Assembly: GCF_000015445.1 (NCBI RefSeq)
Contig: NC_008783.1
Coordinates: 751,001-815,000, forward strand
Direction of reading: 5' to 3'
DNA from: Bartonella bacilliformis KC583
GTDB lineage: Bacteria > Pseudomonadota > Alphaproteobacteria > Rhizobiales > Rhizobiaceae
DNA length: 64,000 nt
A program made the position numbers and the translations under genes. The notes beneath the pieces were generated by a model. It worked only from the letters and a program-made list of their open reading frames with translations, made no database searches and was not told where the DNA came from. Positions 9,680 to 20,788 of the stretch are shown here, piece after piece. Position 1 is the first letter of the stretch. Each line of letters starts with the position of its first letter.

Positions 9680-11437
9680 TCAACGCATTTCTGTAGGTGC
9701 TTTTACTTCTACAATTTTAAGTCCTGATGACAGAACATTAATAAATGCTTGAACCAATCCTAATCTAGCTAATGATAATTTTTTATTGTTAGGCTTAATA
9801 AAACGTAACTCAGGATTATCATTCCCTTTATTCCAATGTCCGTGGAAATTTGAGGCAAGATCATAGAGATAAAATGCTAAGCGATGTGGCTCTTTATACA
9901 CTATGGCTTGTTCAATAATGCGTGGATATTGGGCAAGTTTGTGTATCAATGATATTTCACTGTCATTTGTTAATTGATCAAGATGGGCAATCATTAAGTC
10001 GTTTGAAGGATTCTCAATCTGAAGATTCTCTTGCGCTTGACGAAACACAGAATGACAACGCGCATGTGCATATTGTACATAGAAAATAGGGTTGTCTTTT
10101 GATTGTTCTGTTACTTTTTCTAAGTCAAAATCAAGAGGTGCTTCACATTTACGATAAAGCATCATAAAGCGCACTGGATCACGGCCGACTTCTTTTACAA
10201 CATCACGAAGGGTGATAAATGATCCCTCTCTTTTAGACATGCGTACGGGATGACCATTACGAAAAAGCTTAACCAATTGACACAAGAAGGCTGTTAATTT
10301 GGCTTTGTTTCCAGAAATTGCTTTTGCTACTGCTTCAAGTCGTTTCACATAGCCAGCATGATCTGCTCCTAGAACATAGATCATTTCATCAAAATGACGG
10401 TGAAACTTATCACGAAAATAAGCAACATCAGCAGCAAAATAAGTATAAGAGCCATCAGATTTAATTAAAACACGATCCTGATCATCACCAACATCGGTTG
10501 AGCGGAATAATGTTTGCTCGTGTGGTTCCCAATCTTCTAAAGTTTGCCCTTTAGGTGGTGATAACTTACCTTTATAGACATACCCATTTAAAGTAAGGTC
10601 ATTAATTGTATTCCGAATAGCTTGCGCATTATTCATATAAAGCATTCGTTCTGAAAAAAAGACATCATGATGAATATTCAAAGTCGCCAGATCTTGGCGA
10701 ATCATGGTCATCATTGCATCGATTGAGCGCTCTTTTACTATAGATAAGGCCTTCTCATTATCCATAGTGAGTAATTTGTCACCAAACTCTTGAACAAGTG
10801 ATTGTCCCAATGGTATTAGGTATTCACCAGGGTAAAGTCCTTCTGGAATTTTATTAATTGTTTCTCCAAGTGCTTCACGGTAGCGCAACAATACAGAAGC
10901 AGCAAGAATTTCAATTTGTTTACCAGCATCATTAATGTAGTATTCTTTAGTAACGTTATAGCCAGCGAACTGAAGCAAATTAGCAAGAACATCTCCAACA
11001 ACAGCACCTCGACAATGTCCAACATGCATTGGACCTGTTGGATTTGCGGATACGTATTCAACATTGACCTGTTTTCCTTGTCCTATTTGAGTACGGCCAT
11101 AATCTGTCCCCGATGTAATCATTAATTTCAGTACATCGTGCCAAAATGATTTGGTAAGCTTGATATTTATAAATCCAGATCCAGCAACCTCAAGATGATC
11201 AATGGATGGATCATCTTTTAGAAGTGCTATAATTTTTTCTGCGAGTGTACGCGGATTAAGTCCAACGGATTTTGCAAGAACCATAGAAGCATTGGTTGAT
11301 AAATCACCATGTAAGGAATCTCGTGGAGGATCAACAGTGATTTTTGATAAATCCAAATTTTCTCCATTTTTTCCTTTTATATCAGATTCTTTGAGCGATT
11401 TTTTAATTTTTTGCTCGAAATTTTTAAAGACGTTCAT
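9680..11437 (-). CDS. argS: arginyl-tRNA synthetase
   Basis: ArgS charges tRNA-Arg in the cytoplasm and is essential. The protein is about 585 residues, normal for class Ia ArgRS. The HIGH-type motif is [18 protein letters not shown] near residue 130. The KMSK-equivalent is [12 protein letters not shown] near residue 390, and an all-alpha DALR anticodon-binding domain ends the protein (EVKAPTEMR). The ATG at 11437 is preferred over an in-frame TTG two codons upstream. It lies 31 bases after dgt on the same strand, so the two are probably cotranscribed with the SPOR gene behind. Confidence 0.97.
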   Translation of the reverse strand: MNVFKNFEQKIKKSLKESDIKGKNGENLDLSKITVDPPRDSLHGDLSTNASMVLAKSVGLNPRTLAEKIIALLKDDPSIDHLEVAGSGFINIKLTKSFWHDVLKLMITSGTDYGRTQIGQGKQVNVEYVSANPTGPMHVGHCRGAVVGDVLANLLQFAGYNVTKEYYINDAGKQIEILAASVLLRYREALGETINKIPEGLYPGEYLIPLGQSLVQEFGDKLLTMDNEKALSIVKERSIDAMMTMIRQDLATLNIHHDVFFSERMLYMNNAQAIRNTINDLTLNGYVYKGKLSPPKGQTLEDWEPHEQTLFRSTDVGDDQDRVLIKSDGSYTYFAADVAYFRDKFHRHFDEMIYVLGADHAGYVKRLEAVAKAISGNKAKLTAFLCQLVKLFRNGHPVRMSKREGSFITLRDVVKEVGRDPVRFMMLYRKCEAPLDFDLEKVTEQSKDNPIFYVQYAHARCHSVFRQAQENLQIENPSNDLMIAHLDQLTNDSEISLIHKLAQYPRIIEQAIVYKEPHRLAFYLYDLASNFHGHWNKGNDNPELRFIKPNNKKLSLARLGLVQAFINVLSSGLKIVEVKAPTEMR

Positions 11438-11467
11438 ATTCAAATTCCATATTGTATTTAAAACCAG

Positions 11468-12664
11468 TTAAACAAAATCGACTTTTTGGTCAAACAATCG
11501 TTGGTATTCACGTAAGGCATAGTGATCAGTCATGCCTGATAGGAAGTCAGAAATGACACGTGCTAATTCTTGGTCTGTTAAGTGAGTTGTTTTATTGTAC
11601 CAATTTTCAGGCATAAGATTTGGATTGTTACTATAACAATTAAATAATTTTTGTATGATATACTGTGCTGTATTTCGACGCTTGATGACTTGATCATGGT
11701 AGTAGAGATTTTTGAAAAGAAAATCTTTTAGCTGTTTTTCTTGCATGGCCATTGCAGGAGAAAAGGTAACAATCATCTGTCCCGCTTGGTGAACATCATT
11801 TGTATTTTGGGGTTTGATGAGTGCTAAGTTTTTTTCTGATTGTTGAATAACATCTTCGACCATGATTGTTATTTGTCTTCGCACTAATTCATAACCACGT
11901 CGAGCTTGATCAAGCTGTGGATATGTTTGTTCAATGTCATTTAACAGTGAAGCTGTAAGAGGAATTTTTTCGAACTGACTTAATGTTAAATAATACGAAC
12001 GCAAACCATCATCAACATCATGAGCATTATAAGCAATATCATCAGCAATAGCAGCACACTGTGCTTCTAATCCTGCAAAGCGATCAAGCTCAAGATCTTG
12101 TTGCTCATTATATTGCAGAATATCAATTGGAATATTTTTATTACTAGAATGAGGACCTGCAAGAGGACCGTTATGTTTTACAAGTCCTTCTAGTGTTTCC
12201 CACGTGAGGTTAAGTCCGTCAAAATTTGCGTAACGCTGTTCAAGTTTCGTAACAATGCGTAATGTTTGTGCGTTATGATCAAAGCCACCATAGGGAGCCA
12301 TTGATTCATCAAGGGCTTCTTCTCCGGCATGGCCGAAAGGGGGGTGTCCAAAATCATGAACAAGAGCGATGGCTTCAGCCAGATCTTCATCAAGATGTAG
12401 CGCACGGGCTAATGTACGTGCAATTTGAGACACTTCAATTGAATGGGTAAGACGGGTACGATAATGGTCGCTTTCATCAGCAATGAATACCTGGGTTTTA
12501 TGTTTAAGCCGTCGAAATGCATTAGAATGAATAATGCGATCCCGATCCCTTTGAAAAGGAGTGCGTGTTGTGCTTAGAGTTTCACAAAATAGTCTTCCAC
12601 GGCTTGTTTGTGGGTTTGTGCTGTATATCGCTCGAGATTGATAATGGATATTGCTGATATTCAT
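11468..12664 (-). CDS. dgt: deoxyguanosinetriphosphate triphosphohydrolase-like protein
   Basis: An HD-superfamily dNTP triphosphohydrolase that cleaves dNTPs to deoxynucleosides and triphosphate, helping to balance nucleotide pools. It has 398 residues. The metal-binding residues are seen in [18 protein letters not shown] (first His), [15 protein letters not shown] (the HD pair plus further His) and the later [13 protein letters not shown]. It reads [11 protein letters not shown], as in the rhizobial Dgt-like group. It is the first gene of the dgt-argS-SPOR run and is divergent from erpA, an arrangement conserved in rhizobia. Confidence 0.95.
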   Translation of the reverse strand: MNISNIHYQSRAIYSTNPQTSRGRLFCETLSTTRTPFQRDRDRIIHSNAFRRLKHKTQVFIADESDHYRTRLTHSIEVSQIARTLARALHLDEDLAEAIALVHDFGHPPFGHAGEEALDESMAPYGGFDHNAQTLRIVTKLEQRYANFDGLNLTWETLEGLVKHNGPLAGPHSSNKNIPIDILQYNEQQDLELDRFAGLEAQCAAIADDIAYNAHDVDDGLRSYYLTLSQFEKIPLTASLLNDIEQTYPQLDQARRGYELVRRQITIMVEDVIQQSEKNLALIKPQNTNDVHQAGQMIVTFSPAMAMQEKQLKDFLFKNLYYHDQVIKRRNTAQYIIQKLFNCYSNNPNLMPENWYNKTTHLTDQELARVISDFLSGMTDHYALREYQRLFDQKVDFV

Positions 12665-12770
12665 TGCAAATTATTTATTCTCATTTTAAACTTAGTGTTA
12701 GCTTATTATTAACAGCTTTTACCTGTTTAGGATATTCTCTCTCACTAGCTTAATGCAAGGATATATAAAA

Positions 12771-13094
12771 ATGACTGTGAGTGTATCAGATTTTGCTGCT
12801 GAACGGATTGCAAAAATACTATCAAACGAACCTAATAAGATAGCATTACGTATTTCTGTTGAGGGTGGTGGATGCTCAGGTTTTTCTTATAAATATGATT
12901 TAGTTTCTACACGTAAAGAGGATGATTTCGTTATTCAAAAAGGTGGGGCGGTTATATTCATTGATTCAATCTCTCTTTCTTTTATGAAAGGAGCTCAAAT
13001 TGACTTTGTAGACGATCTTATGGAGCAATCGTTTCAAATTCATAATCCCAATGCTGTTTCGTCATGTGGTTGCGGTGTTAGTTTTTCAATTTAG
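12771..13094 (+). CDS. erpA: iron-sulfur cluster insertion protein (A-type carrier)
   Basis: A-type carriers receive Fe-S clusters from the assembly scaffold and pass them to apo-proteins, which would include complex I and other enzymes encoded in this window. The 107-residue product has the three ligand cysteines: one in GGGCSGFSY and two in the C-terminal SSCGCGVSF. The ATG at 12771 has AAGG about ten bases upstream. An in-frame ATG at 12753 would add six residues without a better binding site. The divergent pairing with dgt is the usual rhizobial context for the gene annotated erpA; IscA-like would be the alternative name. Confidence 0.92.
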   Translation: MTVSVSDFAAERIAKILSNEPNKIALRISVEGGGCSGFSYKYDLVSTRKEDDFVIQKGGAVIFIDSISLSFMKGAQIDFVDDLMEQSFQIHNPNAVSSCGCGVSFSI

Positions 13095-13154
13095 AATTTT
13101 TATTTTGTAATATTGTTGCTTGAAAACATTGTCACTTTAGTCAACAATATAAAA

Positions 13155-14117
13155 ATGAATGCCTTAACAAAAATATTACATCAGATTTTTTGGCTAGTCG
13201 CAATATTTATCTTGTCAGTTGGGAGTTATAGTGCCTTTTCTAAGGAGGAAAGAGTTAAAAATCTGCAACAAGAACGGTTAACAGATTCCATTATACATTC
13301 TCAAAATAATGAAGAAGAAACTTTATCTCAGGCTACACTAATAGTGCACGCTCGATTAATGAACAACAGCGAAAATATCACGAAAGGATTGGTGTGGCGA
13401 ATTTATGCCCCTGTCTTAATGGGGGATAAATTGCCGTTGATTGCAACTTTTGAAGGTGGTAGCGCACATTTTGACCTAGAAGCGGGGAGCTATCTTGTGC
13501 ATGTTTCGTTTGGCCATGCAAGCGCAGTGCATCGTGTCAGCTTAGAAAAAGGACAACAGCTTGTCAAAAATTTTAATCTTGAAGCTGGTGGTGTTATTTT
13601 AAACAGCACAGTGCTTAATGGTATAATCAATGAAAAAGAATTGAATTTCACTATATATGAAGATGCAAAGGAGACTGATGATACTGGTGTCATTCTGTCA
13701 AATGTAAAACCTCAGTCACTTGTACGTTTAAAAGCTGGTTATTATCACGTTGTTTCTTATTATGGTTCAATTAACGCTATTATAAGTGCTGATATCCAAG
13801 TAGATGAAGGTAAAATTACTGAAGTAAGCCTCGAGCATCAAGCCGCTCAAATCTTACTAAAGTTGGTGCGTCAAGAAGGAGGAGAGGCGCTAGCAGATAC
13901 GAGTTGGTCTATTACCAATGATTCTGGTGATATTATTTATGAAACAGTTGGTGCTTATGTTCCACTTGTGTTAGTCGAAGGAGATTATATTGCGATTGCT
14001 AAAAATAAAGATCAAATTTATCAAAAGGTTTTTTCAGTCATCTCTGGTTACGACAAGGATGTGAGTGTGATAGCAGACACAGACATTATGCAAAAATTCA
14101 ATGAAACAGAAGATTGA
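13155..14117 (+). CDS. secreted/periplasmic protein with repeated beta-rich domains
   Basis: The start at 13155 gives an N-terminal hydrophobic segment (ILHQIFWLVAIFILSVGSYSAF), which reads as a signal peptide or anchor. The rest (about 285 residues) is soluble and beta-rich. Three similar units each carry a pattern like W.I(Y/T)...G......G.Y.V: around LVWRIYAPV...GSYLVHVSFG, FTIYEDAKE...GYYHVVSYYG and SWSITNDSG...GDYIAIAKN. These resemble carboxypeptidase-regulatory or Ig-like folds. Homologues upstream of ccdA are known in rhizobia, but the function is not. It precedes ccdA by about 50 bases and may be cotranscribed with it. Confidence 0.75.
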   Translation: MNALTKILHQIFWLVAIFILSVGSYSAFSKEERVKNLQQERLTDSIIHSQNNEEETLSQATLIVHARLMNNSENITKGLVWRIYAPVLMGDKLPLIATFEGGSAHFDLEAGSYLVHVSFGHASAVHRVSLEKGQQLVKNFNLEAGGVILNSTVLNGIINEKELNFTIYEDAKETDDTGVILSNVKPQSLVRLKAGYYHVVSYYGSINAIISADIQVDEGKITEVSLEHQAAQILLKLVRQEGGEALADTSWSITNDSGDIIYETVGAYVPLVLVEGDYIAIAKNKDQIYQKVFSVISGYDKDVSVIADTDIMQKFNETED

Positions 14118-14166
14118 TCATCATTTGTGAATGTAAATCATAATTATTAAAGGTGAGCACAGAATT

Positions 14167-14919
14167 TTGCTAACAGGCTTTTCAATATTTAGTGTGTTTT
14201 TTGCTGGTGCATTGTCATTTTTATCACCGTGTGTTTTGCCATTAGTACCACCTTATTTATGCTATATGGCAGGTGTTAGTATTGACGATTTTCGTTCAGA
14301 AAACCGAAGTGAAAAAGTATCTGTACGTTTAGCACTTTTATTTTCTTCTATTGCTTTTATATTTGGTTTTACGACTGTTTTTGTCGCATTGGGTGCAAGT
14401 GCGAGCACAATTGGCAAATTTATAGGCTATTATCGTGATTGGTTAGTTATTTTTTCTGGAATTATCATTATCATTTTTGGTTTGAATTTTTTGGGTATTT
14501 TAAAGATTAATTTTTTATCTCGTGAAGTACGTATTCAAATGCGCAAAATACCTACTGGACCTTTAGGGTCTTATATTATTGGTTTAGCTTTTGCATTTGG
14601 TTGGACGCCCTGTATTGGCCCAATTTTGGGGCCTGTTATAACGCTTGCAGGAACAAAAGAAACTGTAGGGGAAGGTGCTATGCTTTTAGGAATCTATTCT
14701 TTAGGTCTTGCAGTGCCTTTCGTGTTAGCAGCTTTCTTTTCAGGAATTTTTATGAGATTTTTAGAATCTTTTCGTATTCATTTAGGAAAAATTGAAAAGG
14801 CTATTGGCATTTTTCTCATCATTACGGGTATTTTGTTTTTGACAGGATCTATCCATGATTTTTCATTTTGGCTTTTAACAAATTTTCCTTTGTTAAGTGA
14901 TGTTGAGGCTATCAGTTGA
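14167..14919 (+). CDS. ccdA: cytochrome c biogenesis protein CcdA (thiol-disulfide transporter)
   Basis: CcdA carries reducing power from cytoplasmic thioredoxin across the inner membrane, mainly to keep apocytochrome c cysteines reduced. The 250-residue product has six membrane segments. The redox cysteines are in FLSPCVLPLVPPYLCYM near residue 20 and FGWTPCIGPILGP near residue 145, matching the family. The start is a TTG at 14167, preceded by AAAGGTGAG (14149-14157). There is no better ATG before the first membrane helix. Confidence 0.94.
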   Translation: MLTGFSIFSVFFAGALSFLSPCVLPLVPPYLCYMAGVSIDDFRSENRSEKVSVRLALLFSSIAFIFGFTTVFVALGASASTIGKFIGYYRDWLVIFSGIIIIIFGLNFLGILKINFLSREVRIQMRKIPTGPLGSYIIGLAFAFGWTPCIGPILGPVITLAGTKETVGEGAMLLGIYSLGLAVPFVLAAFFSGIFMRFLESFRIHLGKIEKAIGIFLIITGILFLTGSIHDFSFWLLTNFPLLSDVEAIS

Positions 14920-14969
14920 CATGATGCTACGAATATATCTGATTTTTTTTATTAATTTTGTGTGTTTTT

Positions 14970-16319
14970 ATGGTTAGGAATTGTCTTTCTATTGTTCTTG
15001 CAGCAGGTGAAGGGACGCGTATGAAGTCGCCTCTTCCCAAGGTTCTTCACAAAATAGCTGGGCTACCACTTGTATGTCACGTAATAAAACAAATAGAATT
15101 AGCAGGTTCTTTACAATTGGCTGTAGTTGTAGGATCCGGTGCTGAAGATATCACTAAAGTTGTTCAATCATTTACAAAAAATGCAATGATTTTTGAACAA
15201 AAAGAGCGTTTAGGTACGGCGCACGCTGTTTTATCTGCTCGGTTAGCTTTGCAAGAAGAAGTTGATGATATTCTCATTGTTTTTGGTGATACTCCCTTAA
15301 TAGAACATAGTTCATTGGTACGTATTCGTGCATTTCTTGCTGATGGAGCGGATGTTGTTGTAGCTGGTTTTTATGCTTCTGATCCAACAGGTTATGGTCG
15401 TCTTATTAAGAAAAATGGTAAGCTTATTACCATTGTAGAAGAAAAAGATGCAAGTGATGAAGAGAAGAAAGTTTCCCTTTGTAATGGTGGAATAATGGCT
15501 CTTAATGGGAAATATGCACTTTCTCTTTTAAATAAGATTGATAATAATAACATGCAGCAGGAATATTATTTAACAGATGTTGTTTCTATTGCATCGCGCC
15601 AAAATTTAAACATTCAAGTTGTTGAAATTCCTTTTGATAATGTTATCGGTATTAATAATTGTTTTGAGCTTTTTGAAGCTGATGCTTTGTGGCAAAAGCG
15701 TAAAGCGCGCGATCTTATGTTATCTGGTGTTACAATATTAAAACCAGAAAGTGTTTATTTTTCTTATGATACAGAAATTGAACCAGGTGTTTTGATTGAG
15801 CCAAATGTTTATTTTGGGCCAGGAGTAAAAATACAATCGGGTGCAGTCATTCGTGCATTTAGTTATTTAGAAGGGGCTGTTGTTGGCAGAGATGCGCAAA
15901 TTGGTCCTTATGCACGTTTACGTTTTGGAACGGAGTTAGAACGGTCGGTTAAAGTTGGGAATTTTTGTGAAATTAAGCAAGCAAAAGTAGGAGAATTTTC
16001 TAAAATCAACCACTTGAGTTATATTGGTGATACAGAAATTGGTACAAATACCAATATTGGGGCTGGTGCAATTACGTGTAATTATGATGGTTTCAATAAA
16101 CATAAGACTGTGATTGATGATGATGTTTTCATCGGTTCTAACTCGGTGCTTGTGGCTCCATTAAGTATAGGGAAGGGATCCTATATTGCTTCAGGAAGCG
16201 TTATTACTGAAGATGTTCCTATAAATAGTATGGTTTTTGGGCGAGCACGGCAGGTAATAAAAGAGGATCGTGCAATAAAATTACGTGCACATTTGTCAAA
16301 AAATAAACGAAATAAGTAA
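14970..16319 (+). CDS. glmU: bifunctional UDP-N-acetylglucosamine pyrophosphorylase / glucosamine-1-phosphate acetyltransferase
   Basis: GlmU makes UDP-GlcNAc for peptidoglycan and lipid A from glucosamine 1-phosphate, acetyl-CoA and UTP. The 449-residue protein has the N-terminal nucleotidyltransferase motif ([12 protein letters not shown]) and FGDTPL near residue 106. The C-terminal left-handed beta-helix carries hexapeptide repeats, including [12 protein letters not shown]. The ATG at 14970 is used; a TTG four codons upstream is in frame. It is followed after 177 bases by glmS, the enzyme that supplies its substrate pathway. Confidence 0.97.
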   Translation: MVRNCLSIVLAAGEGTRMKSPLPKVLHKIAGLPLVCHVIKQIELAGSLQLAVVVGSGAEDITKVVQSFTKNAMIFEQKERLGTAHAVLSARLALQEEVDDILIVFGDTPLIEHSSLVRIRAFLADGADVVVAGFYASDPTGYGRLIKKNGKLITIVEEKDASDEEKKVSLCNGGIMALNGKYALSLLNKIDNNNMQQEYYLTDVVSIASRQNLNIQVVEIPFDNVIGINNCFELFEADALWQKRKARDLMLSGVTILKPESVYFSYDTEIEPGVLIEPNVYFGPGVKIQSGAVIRAFSYLEGAVVGRDAQIGPYARLRFGTELERSVKVGNFCEIKQAKVGEFSKINHLSYIGDTEIGTNTNIGAGAITCNYDGFNKHKTVIDDDVFIGSNSVLVAPLSIGKGSYIASGSVITEDVPINSMVFGRARQVIKEDRAIKLRAHLSKNKRNK

Positions 16320-16496
16320 TTGTTTTTAGTCTATTTGGGAGCTTCACACTAATTTAATAATAATTGTGCGGAGATTTATTCTTAGATTTACCATACTATG
16401 TTCAGTTTATATAGTAATTTCAAATCTTGAATGAAGTTAGTTTATTATGTTACGAGATTACCACCATAAATCTGGTATGTGGATTGGAGCCTTTTA

Positions 16497-18320
16497 ATGT
16501 GCGGAATTATCGGAATTTTTGGAAATAGGCCTGTTGCCTCCTACCTCATTAATGGTTTAAAGCGTCTTGAATATAGGGGGTATGATTCATCCGGTTTAGC
16601 AACAGTGCATAATAGTAATCTTCACTGCATTCGAGCCGAAGGTAAGTTAGTTAATTTAGAAGAAAAACTGAAAATAACGTCTTTGAAAGGGAATGTAGGG
16701 ATTGGGCACACGCGTTGGGCTACGCATGGAGTTGCTGTAGAGCGGAATGCTCATCCTCATATGACAGAACGGCTTGCGATTGTTCATAATGGTATTATTG
16801 AAAATTTTTTAGAATTAAAAAGAGAACTTATTGAAAAGGGTTATATTTTTGAAACAGAAACTGATACTGAGGTTATTGCTCATTTAATTACGCATGAATT
16901 AAAAAACGGTCTTTCTCCGCAGGAAGCGACACGCGCAAGCTGGAAAAGACTACGAGGTTCTTTTTCTATTGCTCTTATTTTTAAAGGTGAAGACAATCTT
17001 ATGATTGCTGTTCGCTCCGGTCCACCTTTAGCAATTGGCTATAACAAAGGTGAATTTTTTGTAGCATCAGATGCAATTGCTTTATCTTCATTTGTAAATC
17101 ACATAAGCTATATGGAAGATGGTGATTTAGCTGTTCTTACGCGTGAGGGAGTGACAATTTACGATGCAGATAATCAACTGGTAGAACGCCCTATTACAGC
17201 GTTATTGGATGGAGATTTATCAGTCTCTAAAGGTAATTACCCTCATTTTATGCGTAAGGAAATATTTGAACAACCTGAAATTATTTCCCATAATTTAGCG
17301 CGTTATTTTGATTTTGGAAGTTATACAGTTCGCCCACTTGAAAATTTTATTGATTGGAGAAATATTAACCGATTATCATTTTCAAGTTGTGGAACTGCGT
17401 ATTATTCAACTTTAGTTGCACGCTATTGGTTTGAAAATTTTGCTTCTTTGAGTGTTGATAATGATGTGGCTTCTGAATTTCGTTATCGGGAGCCTCCTCT
17501 AGCAACTGATGTCTTATCAGTGTTTGTTTCTCAGTCTGGTGAAACAGCGGACACACTGGCATCCTTGCGTTATTGTCGAGATCGTGGTGTAAAAACAGCA
17601 GCAGTTGTTAATGTTGAGCCATCGACAATGGCAAGGGAAGCTGATTTTGTTATGCCAATATTCGCAGGTACAGAAATTGGTGTTGCTTCAACAAAAGCTT
17701 TTATTTGCCAATTATCAACACTTGCTTCTATGGCACTTAGTGCAGCTAAGCAGCGTGGACATCTTTCAGAAACTACAGAGCAACAGCTAGTTCGGCAGTT
17801 GGCAGAAGTGCCACATATTTTAAATAAAGTTTTAAAGTTAGATGATAAAATTAAGAAACTTTGTCATGATTTAGTAAATGTAAAAAGCGTTCTTTATCTT
17901 GGGCGTGGTACTTCTTATCCAATTGCTTTGGAGGGTGCACTTAAGCTAAAGGAATTATCTTATATTCATGCTGAAGGTTATGCAGCGGGTGAGTTGAAAC
18001 ACGGTCCGATTGCGTTAGTTGATGATAAAATGCCAGTTATTGTTGTTGCACCTTATGATAAATGGTTTGAAAAAACTTTTTCTAATATGCAAGAAGTCGT
18101 GGCACGTAATGGCCGTATTATTTTAATAACGGATGAAAAAGGAGCAGCGGCGGCATGTCTTGATTCTGTGTCGACAGTTATTTTGCCAGACGTTCCAGAA
18201 TTTATTGCTCCGATTGTTTATGCTTTACCTATTCAGTTAATTGCTTATCATACGGCTGTTTTATTAGGAACAGATGTGGATCAGCCGCGTAATTTGGCAA
18301 AATCAGTAACTGTTGAGTAA
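16497..18320 (+). CDS. glmS: glutamine--fructose-6-phosphate aminotransferase (isomerizing)
   Basis: GlmS forms glucosamine 6-phosphate from fructose 6-phosphate and glutamine, the entry step to amino-sugar synthesis. The protein is 607 residues. It must begin MCGIIGIFG so that Cys2 becomes the N-terminal nucleophile, and this fixes the start at 16497. A GGATTGGAG ribosome binding site precedes that ATG. The glutaminase domain (GHTRWATHG near residue 73) is followed by two SIS sugar-isomerase domains (SSCGTAYYSTLVARYW; YLGRGTSYPIALEGALKLKE). The C-terminus PRNLAKSVTVE is canonical. No glmS ribozyme is seen upstream. Confidence 0.97.
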   Translation: MCGIIGIFGNRPVASYLINGLKRLEYRGYDSSGLATVHNSNLHCIRAEGKLVNLEEKLKITSLKGNVGIGHTRWATHGVAVERNAHPHMTERLAIVHNGIIENFLELKRELIEKGYIFETETDTEVIAHLITHELKNGLSPQEATRASWKRLRGSFSIALIFKGEDNLMIAVRSGPPLAIGYNKGEFFVASDAIALSSFVNHISYMEDGDLAVLTREGVTIYDADNQLVERPITALLDGDLSVSKGNYPHFMRKEIFEQPEIISHNLARYFDFGSYTVRPLENFIDWRNINRLSFSSCGTAYYSTLVARYWFENFASLSVDNDVASEFRYREPPLATDVLSVFVSQSGETADTLASLRYCRDRGVKTAAVVNVEPSTMAREADFVMPIFAGTEIGVASTKAFICQLSTLASMALSAAKQRGHLSETTEQQLVRQLAEVPHILNKVLKLDDKIKKLCHDLVNVKSVLYLGRGTSYPIALEGALKLKELSYIHAEGYAAGELKHGPIALVDDKMPVIVVAPYDKWFEKTFSNMQEVVARNGRIILITDEKGAAAACLDSVSTVILPDVPEFIAPIVYALPIQLIAYHTAVLLGTDVDQPRNLAKSVTVE

Positions 18321-18363
18321 AAATCATTTTCATCTTTGGAGATTATTAAAAGATGAAGGAGGT

Positions 18364-18398
18364 CTTTATCAATGAAGATAAAGCTCTTTATTTATTTT
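18364..18398 (+). terminator. weak hairpin between glmS and recG
   Basis: CTTTATC (18364-18370) and GATAAAG (18377-18383) form a 7-bp AT-rich stem with a 6-base loop. It is followed by a T-rich tract. It could terminate glmS transcripts, but the stem is weak. Confidence 0.35.
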
Positions 18399-18543
18399 AC
18401 TTAGGCTATTTAAAACATGTCGCCAGTAACAGTTGAGTGTATTTTGCATGTTTAGCAGAAAGAAAAATCACTCATGATAGTGCATTCTATTTTAGAATAG
18501 TCAAAGCCTATCTGATTATTTTCAAAAAAAATTCTTTTTTTTA

Positions 18544-20652
18544 TTAGCCTGCACGTAAGAGTTGAATAGCATAATCTCTTTTAAAAAGATAAAGGAGTAA
18601 ACGTAGGGCCTTTCCTCGTTCTGAGGAAAGAGTAGCATCACGTTGTAAGAATAAACGTGCATCTTTTCTTGCCATCGATAAAAGATCGCTATGCACTGCA
18701 AGATTTGCTATATGAAACTCAGGCATACCGGATTGTCGGGTTCCCAAGAGCTCGCCTTCACCCCGCAAACGCAGGTCTTCTTCAGCAATTATAAAACCAT
18801 CTTCTGTACTGCGCATGATATTAAGACGTGCTGCCGCTGTTTTTGTTAGTGGACCTTTATATAGCAGAATACAAGATGATTTTTTTTCTCCTCTTCCAAC
18901 GCGTCCGCGTAATTGGTGCAACTGTGAAAGACCAAAATGTTCTGCATGTTCGATAACGATAATCGAAGCATCAGGAATATCCACTCCTACTTCAATGACT
19001 GTGGTTGCAACCAAGATACGTGTTTTTCCGCATTTAAAGGAAGCCATTGCCGCATCTTTTTCATTCGTAGACATTTTCCCATGTATCATACCTACACAGT
19101 CTCCGAATTGTTCATATAGAGTAGCAAAACGGTTTTCAATCGAGGTCAGTTGAAGGGTTGTAGATTCCTCTACCAAAGGACAGATCCAATAAAGTTTTTC
19201 TCCTTTTTCTAATGCTGATGCAATGCGCTCTATCAGTTCATTGATCCGTTCTAAGGGAAGCGTTGCCGTTGTGATTGGTTGGCGCCCAATTGGCTTTTCT
19301 GTAATTTTTGATACATCCATGTCACCAAAAGTTGTTAATACCAGAGTACGTGGTATAGGAGTTGCAGTCATAACCAGCATGTCGGGCTTATGTCCTTTTG
19401 CCGTAAGAGCAAGGCGTTGGTGTACACCAAAGCGGTGCTGCTCATCAATAATGGCTAAAGAAAGATTATGGTAAGTAACGTTTTCTTGTATCAAAGCGTG
19501 AGTGCCGATGATAATAGAGGCGTGTCCTGATGAAATGTCATTTAGGATATTTGTGCGCGTTTTTCCTTTTTCTCGTCCAGTTAAGAGAGTTGTTTGTAAA
19601 CCAATTTTTTCAGCAAGAGGAGCAATTGTAGAAAAATGCTGTCGGGCCAAAACTTCTGTTGGTGCCATTAAGGCTGATTGTCCTAAATTTTCAGCAATTT
19701 GCGCTATTGCCATTAGTGCAACGACGGTTTTTCCTGTTCCCACATCGCCTTGAAGAAGCCTTAACATGGGTTCAGGTGAAGCTAAGTCATTCGCAATTTC
19801 CTTTATCGTTTTTTTTTGTCCATTGGTTAGTTGGAAGGGTAAGGATTTAAGCAGTTTTTCAGTATAGGTTCCTGTTGATAAACGAGAGACTCCTGTAAGA
19901 GATTTAGTTTGTAATCGCACAAGACCAAGAGCTAATTGACAAGCAAGCAATTCATCATAGGCAAGACGTTTACGTGCGGTACTTTCCAAGGATAAATGAC
20001 AGGGATCTATAGGATCATGGATACAACGTAGAGCAACAGAAAAAGAAGAAAAATTTTGTTGTTTTTTTACACTTTCATCTATCCATTCTGGTAAAAAAGG
20101 AACATGCTCAAGAGCATTTTGCACGACACGTCGTAATGTTTTTGCTGATAGTCCAGCGGTAGAGGGATAAATAGGTTCGATTAATGGTATCTGATTAAAT
20201 TCCTCACTAAATGCTATATGATCGGGATGAACCATTGAAAGCTGTTTATTAAACCGTTCAATTTTACCTGATACAATGACTGTTTTTCCCTCTGGGAGCT
20301 GTGTTTTCAGCCAAGAGCTTCGGGCATGAAAAAATACCAAATTTATTTGACCTGTTTCGTCGTGACCAATGACACGATAAGGTAATGATTTGAGGTTGGT
20401 TGGTGGGGGTTGATGCTGGTCGATAGTGATTTTTAGGGTAACAATTTGACCTTCTTGTGCACAAGCAATGCTGGGTTGCATTCTACGGTCTATAACCGAA
20501 TGGGGCATCAACTGAAGCAAATCAATAAGTTGGGGTTCACGTTGTGCAAGATCAATGTTTAAAACCTTAGCCAATAAGGCACATATCTTGGGGGTAATTC
20601 CAGGTAAAGTACGAATAGAGGATAAAAGAGGATTAATGAGGTTTAAGCACAT
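18544..20652 (-). CDS. recG: ATP-dependent DNA helicase RecG
   Basis: RecG is a monomeric translocase that regresses stalled forks and processes recombination intermediates. The 702-residue product begins MCLNLINPLLSSIRTLPGI, matching relatives. The frame is open 23 codons further upstream but those residues are basic and unlike RecG. The wedge/OB domain is followed by Walker A GDVGTGKTVVAL, the DEQH box (IIDEQHRFGVHQR), TATPIPRTL and the helicase C motif QLRGRVGRG. It converges on glmS. In related genomes sdhE and mfd adjoin recG, but here they are about 39 kb away. Confidence 0.96.
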   Translation of the reverse strand: MCLNLINPLLSSIRTLPGITPKICALLAKVLNIDLAQREPQLIDLLQLMPHSVIDRRMQPSIACAQEGQIVTLKITIDQHQPPPTNLKSLPYRVIGHDETGQINLVFFHARSSWLKTQLPEGKTVIVSGKIERFNKQLSMVHPDHIAFSEEFNQIPLIEPIYPSTAGLSAKTLRRVVQNALEHVPFLPEWIDESVKKQQNFSSFSVALRCIHDPIDPCHLSLESTARKRLAYDELLACQLALGLVRLQTKSLTGVSRLSTGTYTEKLLKSLPFQLTNGQKKTIKEIANDLASPEPMLRLLQGDVGTGKTVVALMAIAQIAENLGQSALMAPTEVLARQHFSTIAPLAEKIGLQTTLLTGREKGKTRTNILNDISSGHASIIIGTHALIQENVTYHNLSLAIIDEQHRFGVHQRLALTAKGHKPDMLVMTATPIPRTLVLTTFGDMDVSKITEKPIGRQPITTATLPLERINELIERIASALEKGEKLYWICPLVEESTTLQLTSIENRFATLYEQFGDCVGMIHGKMSTNEKDAAMASFKCGKTRILVATTVIEVGVDIPDASIIVIEHAEHFGLSQLHQLRGRVGRGEKKSSCILLYKGPLTKTAAARLNIMRSTEDGFIIAEEDLRLRGEGELLGTRQSGMPEFHIANLAVHSDLLSMARKDARLFLQRDATLSSERGKALRLLLYLFKRDYAIQLLRAG

Positions 20653-20788
20653 AAGAAAATTTAGCGTGCTCTTTTTGTTTTTTCTAGTGTTTTTAAGAGC
20701 TTTTTGGGGATAAATCTTCAATAGACAAGACGAGTTATTTCATTTTTAATTTGGTCATTGGGTAAAAACCAAGAGGGTGAAGTGTGAA

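Noticed and set aside
16320..16496. Possible glmS ribozyme or riboswitch before glmS
   Set aside because: No conserved ribozyme core is visible, and glmS ribozymes are typical of Gram-positives; only a normal ribosome binding site is seen.
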